From the NCBI GenBank assembly GCA_964519595.1, contig CAZFJN010000051.1, positions 1 to 11,533 of the forward strand: a stretch of DNA of 11,533 nucleotides, written 5' to 3'. A model generated the notes under the pieces. The model was not told the origin of the DNA. It made no database searches and saw nothing but the letters and a program-made list of their open reading frames with translations. Shown one piece after another: positions 1-6,115 of the stretch. A program made the position numbers and the translations under genes. The DNA is from JANRKF01 sp964519595 (GTDB lineage Bacteria > Pseudomonadota > Alphaproteobacteria > Rickettsiales > SXRF01). Every line of letters starts with the position of its first letter. The stretch's first letter is position 1.

Positions 1-1976
1 TAGTTGATGAGGTTGATTCAAGTTTAATAGACGAAGCACGCACGCCGCTGATTATTTCCGGCCCTACTGAGGATAATTCCGAGCTTTATAACCAAGTTGA
101 TCGCGTGGTGCGTCATATCAAACCTGAGCATTACGAAAAAGAAGAAAAACAGCGCAGCGTCTCTCTTACCGAAGCCGGAGCGGAATTTGTCGAAGAAGGA
201 TTTATCAAATCCGGCCTGATGTCGGAACAATCATCAATGTATGATATTAACAATGTTTCGCTGGTTCATCATGTTAATCAGGCGCTTAAAGCGCATGTGA
301 TTTTTGCCAAGGATGTTGATTATATAGTTAAGGACAAAAAAGTTATTATCATTGACGAATTTACCGGCAGAATGATGGAAGGAAGGCGCTATTCCGATGG
401 TCTGCATCAGGCACTGGAAGCAAAAGAACAAGTGCCTATTCAGAATGAAAATCAGACTCTCGCCTCTATCACTTTCCAGAATTTATTTCGTATGTATCCT
501 AAGCTTTCCGGCATGACTGGAACAGCAATGACAGAAGCCGGAGAATTTCACGATATTTACAATCTGGAAGTAATAGAAATTCCAACCAATGTCGCTGTCG
601 CCAGAAAAGACGCGCAGGATGAAATTTACCGCTCTTCCGAAGAAAAATACAAGGCAGTGGTCAAGGAAATAAAAGCTGCTCATGAAAAAGGCCAGCCATT
701 GCTGGTTGGCACTGTGTCTATTGAAAAATCTGAATATCTTTCCAAATTGCTTAAAAAAGAAAAAATTGAGCATCAGGTTTTAAATGCCCGCTATCATGAG
801 CGGGAAGCGCAGATTATCGCACAAGCCGGACGAGCTGGCGCGGTAACTATCGCAACCAATATGGCCGGACGCGGAACAGACATCATGCTCGGCGGAAATC
901 CGCAAACTGAAGAGGCTAAGGAGCTGGTAAAAAGCACAGGCGGCCTTTATGTAATCGGAACGGAAAGGCATGAATCAAGGCGCATAGATAATCAGTTGCG
1001 CGGACGTTCCGGTCGGCAGGGAGATTCCGGCGCTTCCAAATTTTTCCTGTCGCTTGAAGATGATCTGATGCGAATTTTTGGCTCAGAGCGCATTGATGGT
1101 CTGCTGCAAAAACTCGGCATGAAGGAAGATGAAGCAATTTTCCATCCCTGGATGACAAAAGCCATCGAGCGCGCGCAGAAAAAAGTTGAGGAACGCAACT
1201 ACGAAATCCGCAAAAATCTGCTCAAATATGACGATGTGATGAACGATCAGCGCAAGGTAATTTACGAACAGCGCATCGAGCTTATGGAAGCCGGAGAGGT
1301 GAGCGAAACCATTCGCGAAATGTTTGCGGAAATAAGCTCTCGTCTTATTTCAACTTATATTCCGGCAACTTCTTATGCTGAACAATGGCAAGTTGAGGAT
1401 ATGGAAAAAGAAATTTTCCGTATTTACGGCCTTCATGTTCCGATTAGTTCCTGGGCGGCGGAAGAAGGCATAGCTGAGCGCGAAATAGGCGCACGGCTTG
1501 ATAAAATAATAGCTGATATGTACGCTGATAAATTCAAAAAATATGGCGAACCGCTGATGAAAATGGCGGAAAAACGTGTGCTTCTGCAAACGCTTGATCA
1601 ACTCTGGAAAGATCATTTATTGTCGCTTGATCATCTTCGTCAGGGCATTCATCTGCGCGGACTTGGTCAGCGTGATCCGCTTAATGAATATAAACATGAA
1701 GCATTCGCGCTGTTTGAGCAAATGCTTCAGCATCTGCGCGAACTGACGGTAAGCAGGCTGGCGCATCTGGAAATACATGTAAATGATCCACAACAACTGC
1801 CGCCACAGGCAACCATAAAAAGAAATCTGGTGGAAAGCCGCGGCGAGTCTGAACAGACATCTAAGACTGAGCAACCATCTAAACCGGCAATTTCAGAAAA
1901 AATCGGCAGAAATGAACTATGCCCTTGCGGCAGCGGAAAAAAATATAAACATTGTCACGGCGCGCTCGGCAATTAA
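1..1976 (+). CDS. secA: Preprotein translocase ATPase SecA, 5'-truncated by the window edge
   Basis: SecA is the cytoplasmic motor that drives unfolded preproteins through SecYEG using ATP. The frame is open from base 3 and begins within the Walker B region (VDEVDS, then LIDEARTPLIISG), so roughly the first 200 residues lie upstream; about 657 residues are visible. The GTG at 105 is internal and not the real start. Visible in order: the preprotein-crosslinking region, the second helicase motor with ATNMAGRGTDI (near 850-885) and GTERHESRRIDNQLRGRSGRQGD (near 958-1030, containing the arginine-rich motif VI), the helical scaffold and wing regions, and a C-terminal zinc-binding tail CPCGSGKKYKHCHG (C-x-C-x8-C-H, about 1920-1961) of the type that binds SecB and phospholipid. 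The segment between MLGGN and GGLYVIGTERH is only about 11 residues long, shorter than in E. coli. Lying directly upstream of the F1 operon and on the same strand, it may or may not share its transcript. Confidence 0.97.
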   Translation, partial: VDEVDSSLIDEARTPLIISGPTEDNSELYNQVDRVVRHIKPEHYEKEEKQRSVSLTEAGAEFVEEGFIKSGLMSEQSSMYDINNVSLVHHVNQALKAHVIFAKDVDYIVKDKKVIIIDEFTGRMMEGRRYSDGLHQALEAKEQVPIQNENQTLASITFQNLFRMYPKLSGMTGTAMTEAGEFHDIYNLEVIEIPTNVAVARKDAQDEIYRSSEEKYKAVVKEIKAAHEKGQPLLVGTVSIEKSEYLSKLLKKEKIEHQVLNARYHEREAQIIAQAGRAGAVTIATNMAGRGTDIMLGGNPQTEEAKELVKSTGGLYVIGTERHESRRIDNQLRGRSGRQGDSGASKFFLSLEDDLMRIFGSERIDGLLQKLGMKEDEAIFHPWMTKAIERAQKKVEERNYEIRKNLLKYDDVMNDQRKVIYEQRIELMEAGEVSETIREMFAEISSRLISTYIPATSYAEQWQVEDMEKEIFRIYGLHVPISSWAAEEGIAEREIGARLDKIIADMYADKFKKYGEPLMKMAEKRVLLQTLDQLWKDHLLSLDHLRQGIHLRGLGQRDPLNEYKHEAFALFEQMLQHLRELTVSRLAHLEIHVNDPQQLPPQATIKRNLVESRGESEQTSKTEQPSKPAISEKIGRNELCPCGSGKKYKHCHGALGN

Positions 1977-2120
1977 AAAAGCTGCTGAATTACCAGAAGT
2001 TCCTGAGTTACCACACCATATTATAATTTTTTGTTAAGTTCAGTGTTTTTTTTGTTGAGCAGATTGCAAAGATCGCTTACTAATCCTTGCCGCTATAACT
2101 GTTTCAAAAAATCTACACAA

Positions 2121-2262
2121 GGAATTAACTCTAAATAGAGAATTAACTCTGAACAGAGAATTAAAAAAAGAATCAGAAGAGAATTAAACGAGTGCATTAT
2201 TAAAATAATGCAGAATTAAAAGAATAAAAAACTTATAGAGAATAAAACTTATAGAGAATAAA
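2121..2262. repeat. AGAGAATTAA-type tandem array ending in a perfect 16-bp duplication at the atpH start
   Basis: The word (AG)AGAATTAA recurs at about 2121, 2137, 2155, 2178 and 2212, with the first units spaced 18 bp apart. The array ends in two perfect head-to-tail copies of ACTTATAGAGAATAAA (2231-2246 and 2247-2262), two bases before the atpH GTG start. The duplication also doubles the only weak purine-rich stretch (AGAGAA) available as a ribosome-binding site. Confidence 0.8.
2193..2212. repeat. Perfect 9+2+9 palindrome upstream of atpH
   Basis: TGCATTATT (2193-2201) and AATAATGCA (2204-2212) are exact reverse complements around a 2-bp centre. It sits inside the AGAGAATTAA array, about 50 bp ahead of atpH. 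It could be a protein-binding dyad or a weak AT-rich hairpin; no T-run follows on the + strand, so a terminator is unlikely. Confidence 0.6.
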
Positions 2263-2264
2263 TT

Positions 2265-2813
2265 GTGAAAAAATCAGGCGAAATACAAATTGCAGCGCGT
2301 TATGCCAGTGCATTATTTGAATTAGCGAAAGCCAGTTCAGCAATCGTTGATATTGAGCGCAATCTGCAGGATTTGCTTAAAAACATTCCGTCTTACGGCT
2401 TAAAAGCGGCAATCAATAATCCGCTGCTTACCAGAGTTCAGCAAGCGGAAATAATCACCGCCTTGTCAGAGCGCCTGAAAATTCATCCTGTTGCCGGATC
2501 ATTTCTGAAAGTGCTGGCGAAACAGCGCCGCCTTGCTTTGCTTGCGGAAATAATAAAACAGTTTTCTGCGCTTGCCGCTTCAGCACGCGGAGAAATTTCC
2601 GCGCAATTAATAACCGCTGCAGAAATTTCCGCCGCAGAGTTAAAATCCATTGCCGAAAAAATTGGCAAAACACTTGGCAAAACCGTGATTTTAAGCGATA
2701 AGTGTGACACCGCCTTGCTGGGAGGCGCAGCTCTGATCATCGGCGGCACAAGAATAGACGCTTCTTTAGCAGGAAAATTATCGCGCATTGAACAAAAACT
2801 AAAAGCCGCATAA
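2265..2813 (+). CDS. atpH: F1 ATP synthase delta subunit
   Basis: The delta subunit (OSCP homologue) forms the peripheral stalk joint, linking the F0 b subunits to the top of the F1 alpha3beta3 head at the inner membrane. The 182-residue product has the usual family length. Its N-terminal helical domain starts with the typical ARYASALFELA stretch, and the C-terminal signature GGAALIIGGTRIDASLAGKL followed by a short helix matches the family. Start is GTG, preceded by a poor Shine-Dalgarno made by a 16-bp repeat; no in-frame ATG gives a better N-terminus. It heads the F1 gene set, 43 bp before atpA, in the canonical alphaproteobacterial order. Confidence 0.95.
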   Translation: MKKSGEIQIAARYASALFELAKASSAIVDIERNLQDLLKNIPSYGLKAAINNPLLTRVQQAEIITALSERLKIHPVAGSFLKVLAKQRRLALLAEIIKQFSALAASARGEISAQLITAAEISAAELKSIAEKIGKTLGKTVILSDKCDTALLGGAALIIGGTRIDASLAGKLSRIEQKLKAA

Positions 2814-2840
2814 AACATAAGGCTAAATAAGGATTAAATT

Positions 2841-2850
2841 AAGGAGAGAG
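2841..2850 (+). promoter_or_regulatory. Strong Shine-Dalgarno of atpA, last of three AAGG-bearing units
   Basis: AAGGAGAGAG lies 6 bp before the atpA ATG. It closes a run of three similar 10-11 bp units (ATAAGGCTAA at 2817, ATAAGGATTAA at 2827, ATTAAGGAGAG at 2838), so the ribosome-binding word itself appears to have been tandemly copied. Confidence 0.65.
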
Positions 2851-2856
2851 AACAAA

Positions 2857-4386
2857 ATGGACATAAGACCATCAGAAATTTCAGAGCTGATAAAAAAACA
2901 AATTGCCGGCTTTAACGCTGATGCCGAATTGTCAGAAACAGGCCAGGTTATCTCTGTCGGCGACGGAATTGCCACCGTTTACGGACTGGAAAATATTCAA
3001 GCCGGAGAAATGGTTGAATTTCCAGGCTCCATAATGGGAATGGCGCTTAATCTGGCTGCTGACAATGTCGGCGTGGTGATTTTCGGCGACGACCGTAATG
3101 TGAAAGAAGGCGATATTGTAAAACGCAGCGGAACAATTATGGACGTTCCGGTTGGCAAAGGCTTGCTTGGTCGTGTAGTTGATGGTCTGGGAAATCCTAT
3201 TGACGGTAAAGGCCCTTTAAAAGATGTAACGCGCAGCAGAGTTGAGGTAAAAGCGCCGGGAATTATCGCGCGCAAATCAGTGCATGAGCCAATGTCAACC
3301 GGAATTAAGGCAATTGACGCGCTTATTCCTATTGGCCGCGGTCAGCGCGAGCTGATAATTGGCGATCGTCAGACTGGCAAAACCGCAATCGCCATTGACA
3401 CAATCCTCAACCAGAAACAAATCAACACTGGCAGTGATGAAAGCAAAAAACTCTATTGTATCTATGTCTGCATTGGCCAGAAACGTTCAACTGTCGCGCA
3501 AGTTGTTAAAAAACTCGAAGAGCAAGGCGCGCTGCAATATTCAATCATCGTAGCGGCTACTGCTTCTGAGCCAGCGCCGCTGCAGTTTCTGGCTCCTTAT
3601 ACCGGGGCGTCAATGGGCGAATATTTCCGTGATAACGGTATGCACTCGCTGATAATTTATGATGATCTTTCCAAACAGGCGGTTGCTTATCGTCAGATGT
3701 CGCTGCTTTTGCGTCGTCCGCCAGGGCGCGAGGCTTATCCTGGCGATGTGTTTTATATTCACTCGCGCCTCTTAGAACGCGCCGCCAAAATGTCTGATGC
3801 AATGAAAGCCGGCAGCATGACTGCCTTGCCGATAATTGAAACTCAGGCTGGCGACGTATCTGCTTATATTCCGACTAACGTTATTTCTATTACTGACGGT
3901 CAGATATTTCTGGAAACCGAGCTGTTTTATAAAGGCGTGCGTCCGGCGGTTAACGTTGGTTTGTCAGTATCACGCGTTGGTTCAGCGGCGCAGATTAAAG
4001 CAATGAAACAAGTAGCAGGAACTATCAAGCTGGAGTTAGCGCAATTCCGGGAAATGGAAGCATTCGCTCAATTCGGCTCGGATCTTGACGCGGCAACACA
4101 AAAGCTGATCGCGCGCGGACAACGCTTAACCGAGCTGCTTAAACAACCGCAATATTCGCCTCTTTCAACGGCTGAGCAGGTTTGCGTTATCTATTCCGGA
4201 GTTAAAGGCTATCTCGATAAAATCTCCACCAAAGACGTTGGAAAATTTGAACAAGCCTTGCTCTCCGAATTACGCACAGCGCACAAAGAAATTATCGATG
4301 AAATAGCCAGCAAATCAGTACTGACTGACACTGCCGAGGCAAAACTTAAAAATGTCATCGAGAATCTGGTTAAACGTTTTGGATAA
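2857..4386 (+). CDS. atpA: F1 ATP synthase alpha subunit
   Basis: AtpA is the non-catalytic nucleotide-binding subunit, three copies of which alternate with beta in the F1 head. The 509-residue product has standard length. Its N-terminus (MDIRPSEISELIKKQI) resembles alphaproteobacterial alpha subunits. The Walker A motif GDRQTGKT is at residues 169-176, followed by CIYVCIGQK and the SLIIYDDLSKQAVAYRQ Walker B region. The arginine finger that reaches the catalytic site is in LSVSRVGSAAQ (R373). The C-terminal helical domain is complete, ending LVKRFG. It begins at ATG with a strong Shine-Dalgarno. In most alphaproteobacteria atpG follows directly; here an S23-family cassette with flanking inverted repeats comes between them. 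Confidence 0.98.
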   Translation: MDIRPSEISELIKKQIAGFNADAELSETGQVISVGDGIATVYGLENIQAGEMVEFPGSIMGMALNLAADNVGVVIFGDDRNVKEGDIVKRSGTIMDVPVGKGLLGRVVDGLGNPIDGKGPLKDVTRSRVEVKAPGIIARKSVHEPMSTGIKAIDALIPIGRGQRELIIGDRQTGKTAIAIDTILNQKQINTGSDESKKLYCIYVCIGQKRSTVAQVVKKLEEQGALQYSIIVAATASEPAPLQFLAPYTGASMGEYFRDNGMHSLIIYDDLSKQAVAYRQMSLLLRRPPGREAYPGDVFYIHSRLLERAAKMSDAMKAGSMTALPIIETQAGDVSAYIPTNVISITDGQIFLETELFYKGVRPAVNVGLSVSRVGSAAQIKAMKQVAGTIKLELAQFREMEAFAQFGSDLDAATQKLIARGQRLTELLKQPQYSPLSTAEQVCVIYSGVKGYLDKISTKDVGKFEQALLSELRTAHKEIIDEIASKSVLTDTAEAKLKNVIENLVKRFG

Positions 4387-4390
4387 GTGG

Positions 4391-4426
4391 AAGGGACTAG
4401 GTTCTAGAAAAGGGGCTAGGTTCTAG
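4391..4426. repeat. Left inverted-repeat arm of the S23-family cassette
   Basis: Two copies of CTAGGTTCTAG (4397-4407 and 4416-4426), each preceded by GGGA or GGGG, start 4 bp after the atpA stop. The 15-mer at 4412-4426 is the exact complement of the 15-mers at 4814-4828 and 4829-4843. AAGGGACTAGGTTCTAG (4391-4407) is the exact complement of 4850-4866. The two left units are 4 nt apart and their right-hand partners 6 nt apart, so one nearly continuous duplex of about 32 bp can form around the whole intervening gene. Confidence 0.9.
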
Positions 4427-4450
4427 ATATTAGGGGATAGTAAATAGAAA

Positions 4451-4918
4451 ATGCAGGTAAGACATTATAGAGATTTACTGGTATGGCAGAAGGCAATGAT
4501 ACTTGCTAAATCTATTTATGAGACAAGCGCAAGTTTTCCAAAAGAAGACAAATACGGTCTTATATCACAAATACGTCGTTCTGCTGTTTCTATTCCCTCT
4601 AATATTGCTGAGGGGCATAACCGTGATTCTTTGAAAGATTATTTGCGTTTTCTTTCGATTGCACAAGGATCATTGGCAGAGCTAGAAACCCAGATATCGC
4701 TCGCTGCTATTGTAAAATATATAGACGTAACTATTGAAGATAAACTACTTACTCAAGCAGATGAAATTGGAAAAATGATGCGTGGATTACAGAGAAAATT
4801 AAAAGCTAAACTACTAGAACCTAGCCCCCTAGAACCTAGCCCCTTAGAGCTAGAACCTAGTCCCTTAGAACTAGAACCTAGCTACCTAGAACCTAGCTAC
4901 CTAAAACCAAGAACCTAA
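4451..4918 (+). CDS. Four-helix-bundle protein, 23S rRNA intervening-sequence (S23/IVP) family, with repeat-encoded tail
   Basis: This 155-residue protein belongs to the S23 four-helix-bundle family, first found inside 23S rRNA intervening sequences and structurally related to the Avd proteins of diversity-generating retroelements. Its biochemical role is not established. Family hallmarks: RDLLVWQKAM near the N-terminus, FPKEDKYGLISQIRRSAVSIPSNIAEG (about residues 29-55) and LRFLSIAQGSLAELETQI. The bundle ends near residue 120. The remaining 35 residues (LEPSP/LELEPS/LEPSY pattern) are a direct translation of the downstream CTAGAACCTAG repeats and are not part of the family fold. It lies between atpA and atpG, in the same direction, in the loop of a predicted RNA stem. 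Its TAA stop is 2 nt before the atpG ATG, suggesting translational coupling. Start ATG follows AGGGGAT at a slightly long distance. Likely a mobile or once-mobile cassette. Confidence 0.9.
   Translation: MQVRHYRDLLVWQKAMILAKSIYETSASFPKEDKYGLISQIRRSAVSIPSNIAEGHNRDSLKDYLRFLSIAQGSLAELETQISLAAIVKYIDVTIEDKLLTQADEIGKMMRGLQRKLKAKLLEPSPLEPSPLELEPSPLELEPSYLEPSYLKPRT
4811..4917. repeat. Right repeat array: five CTAGAACCTAG units, in frame with the S23-family gene
   Basis: Copies of CTAGAACCTAG lie at 4814, 4829, 4850, 4871 and 4886, with spacers CCCC, CCCCTTAGAG, TCCCTTAGAA and CTAC. The 15-bp unit is a whole number of codons, so it reads as LEPSP or LEPSY. These units are the inverted counterparts of the two upstream copies. 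The array runs to 3 bp before atpG and leaves no recognisable Shine-Dalgarno there. CTAG, usually scarce in proteobacterial DNA, occurs twice per unit. Confidence 0.92.
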
Positions 4919-4920
4919 AT

Positions 4921-5820
4921 ATGCCAAGTTTAAAAGACCTCAAAAACCGGATAAAAACGGTAAAAAATACACAGAAAATCACCAAAGCAATGAAGATGGT
5001 GGCAGCGGCCAAGCTGCGCCGTGCGCGTGAGGCGGCAGAAAATTCACGGCCTTACTCAGAAAATATGGAAAGGCTAGTAAATGCGTTAGCTGCCAGCAAC
5101 CAGCAACCGGCAACCGGCAACATTTTATCAGGCACAGGGAAAGACAATCTTCATCTTCTGATCATCGCCACTTCCGACCGCGGATTATGCGGCGGTTTTA
5201 ACAGCACTCTGGTACGCGCAGCGCGGCGGCGGATTCGCTCTTTACGAAACGACGGCAAAGAGGTGAAATTGCTGTTTATCGGACGCAAGGGTTATGAGCA
5301 ACTGCATAGTGAATTTTCTTCGTTGATTATCGGCAAACTCGATGTACTTAAGAAAAAAATGTCTTTTGCTGACGCGGAAATAGTTGCAAGTGAAGTTCTT
5401 GCGCTTTTTGAACGCGGCGAGTTTGATATCGCCACTATTATTTACAATAAATTCAAATCGGCAATCACTCAGGAAATAACCTGGCAACAGCTTGTTCCTC
5501 TCGCTGTTGCCGATATGGCGGCAGATGATTCTTCTAAATCACAGAATAACGCGCCTGATAATATTTTTTCCTATAAATACGAACCAACGGAAGCAGAAAT
5601 ATTGTCAACTTTACTGCCAAAGAATCTTGCTGTGCAAATATATAAAGCTCTGCTGGAGAACTCCGCTTCTGAACAAGGCGCGCGCATGACCGCTATGGAT
5701 AATGCCACGCGCAACGCCGGAGAAATGATCAAAAAACTAAACCTCAAATATAACCGCACACGCCAAGCCAGCATCACTAAAGAACTTATCGAAATTATCT
5801 CCGGCGCGGAGGCGGTATAG
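4921..5820 (+). CDS. atpG: F1 ATP synthase gamma subunit (central stalk)
   Basis: AtpG is the rotating central shaft inside the alpha3beta3 head, coupling F0 rotation to catalysis. The 299-residue product has normal length. The N-terminal helix signature (KNRIKTVKNTQKITKAMKMVAA) and the C-terminal helix (ASEQGARMTAMDNATRNA to RQASITKELIEIISGAEAV) are both intact, and the central SDRGLCGGFN motif is present. Residues 58-67 are encoded by four tandem heptamers (5094-5121) in the variable stretch before the first Rossmann strand. The ATG has no clear Shine-Dalgarno: the bases upstream are the end of the S23 cassette repeats, so initiation probably relies on ribosomes ending at the S23 stop 2 nt away. 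The last codons carry the Shine-Dalgarno of the following antitoxin gene. Confidence 0.97.
   Translation: MPSLKDLKNRIKTVKNTQKITKAMKMVAAAKLRRAREAAENSRPYSENMERLVNALAASNQQPATGNILSGTGKDNLHLLIIATSDRGLCGGFNSTLVRAARRRIRSLRNDGKEVKLLFIGRKGYEQLHSEFSSLIIGKLDVLKKKMSFADAEIVASEVLALFERGEFDIATIIYNKFKSAITQEITWQQLVPLAVADMAADDSSKSQNNAPDNIFSYKYEPTEAEILSTLLPKNLAVQIYKALLENSASEQGARMTAMDNATRNAGEMIKKLNLKYNRTRQASITKELIEIISGAEAV
5094..5121 (+). repeat. Four tandem heptamers inside atpG
   Basis: CAGCAAC, CAGCAAC, CGGCAAC, CGGCAAC follow each other without gaps. They encode part of SNQQPATGN in a loop that varies in length among gamma subunits. The length of 28 bp is not a multiple of three, so gain or loss of a single heptamer would break the frame. 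Confidence 0.85.
5808..5812 (+). promoter_or_regulatory. Shine-Dalgarno of mntA embedded in the last codons of atpG
   Basis: GGAGG within the final Gly-Ala-Glu-Ala-Val codons of atpG lies 9 bp ahead of the ATG at 5822. It supports that start and indicates that the antitoxin gene is translated from the atp transcript. Confidence 0.7.
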
Positions 5821-5821
5821 G

Positions 5822-6115
5822 ATGATAACTCTTAAACAATTACGCGCTCAATATAAACCGCAGATCATGGCGCTGGCGGAAAAACATGGCGTTGAAAATA
5901 TCCGCGTATTTGGTTCAGTAGCACGCGGCGATCAGAATGAAAGCAGCGATGTTGATCTTCTCTATTCAATGCGCTCCGGATATGGATTGTGGGAAGCTTG
6001 TGGTCTGGTGTATGATATTGAAAAAATATTGCCGTTTAAAGTTGATTGTTCCTGGGATAATCAATTAAGAGAGGAGTTTCGTGATATTATTTTAAAGGAT
6101 GCCGTGCCTTTATGA
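5822..6115 (+). CDS. mntA: MntA-type nucleotidyltransferase antitoxin (type VII TA)
   Basis: Proteins of this family are minimal nucleotidyltransferases that neutralise a HepT ribonuclease by transferring AMP groups from ATP to a toxin tyrosine. The 97-residue product has the family size. The active-site motif is GSVARGDQNESSDVD: Gly31-Ser32, ten residues, then Asp43-x-Asp45, fitting the GSX10DXD pattern. A likely third catalytic Asp is D75 in PFKVDCS. It begins one base after the atpG stop and overlaps the toxin gene by ATGA at 6112-6115, so the order is antitoxin then toxin. No own promoter is visible: the gene is packed into the atp operon. The symbol is given by family and operon structure; other minimal nucleotidyltransferases of unknown partner look alike, but the adjacent HepT makes this assignment strong. 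Confidence 0.88.
   Translation: MITLKQLRAQYKPQIMALAEKHGVENIRVFGSVARGDQNESSDVDLLYSMRSGYGLWEACGLVYDIEKILPFKVDCSWDNQLREEFRDIILKDAVPL

Larger units (their letters stand above)
1977..2264. other. AT-rich secA-atpH spacer, repeat-filled, presumed to hold the atp promoter
   Basis: No gene is visible in these 288 bases. The 5' part holds two 18-bp-period units starting CTGAATTACCA (1985) and CTGAGTTACCA (2003), followed by T-rich runs around 2028-2053. A hexamer TATAAC at 2094-2099 could be a -10 element, but no good -35 lies 16-18 bp upstream, so no promoter is called. From 2121 on the spacer consists of AGAGAATTAA-type repeats, listed separately. No convincing rho-independent terminator for secA was found. 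Confidence 0.6.

Noticed and set aside
105..1976. A shorter SecA gene starting at GTG 105
   Set aside because: The frame is open to the window edge and the upstream codons encode the conserved VDEVDS and LIDEARTP motifs, so the gene starts outside.
1977..2060. Rho-independent terminator of secA
   Set aside because: T-runs are present, but no GC-rich stem precedes them at the right distance.
4811..4917. CRISPR-like regular repeats behind the S23-family gene
   Set aside because: Units are only 11-15 bp with spacers of 4-10 bp made of the same words, they are translated in frame, and there are no cas genes.
4451..4918. Accessory (Avd) gene of a diversity-generating retroelement
   Set aside because: The protein is of the related S23 fold, but there is no reverse transcriptase, template repeat or variable repeat in the window.
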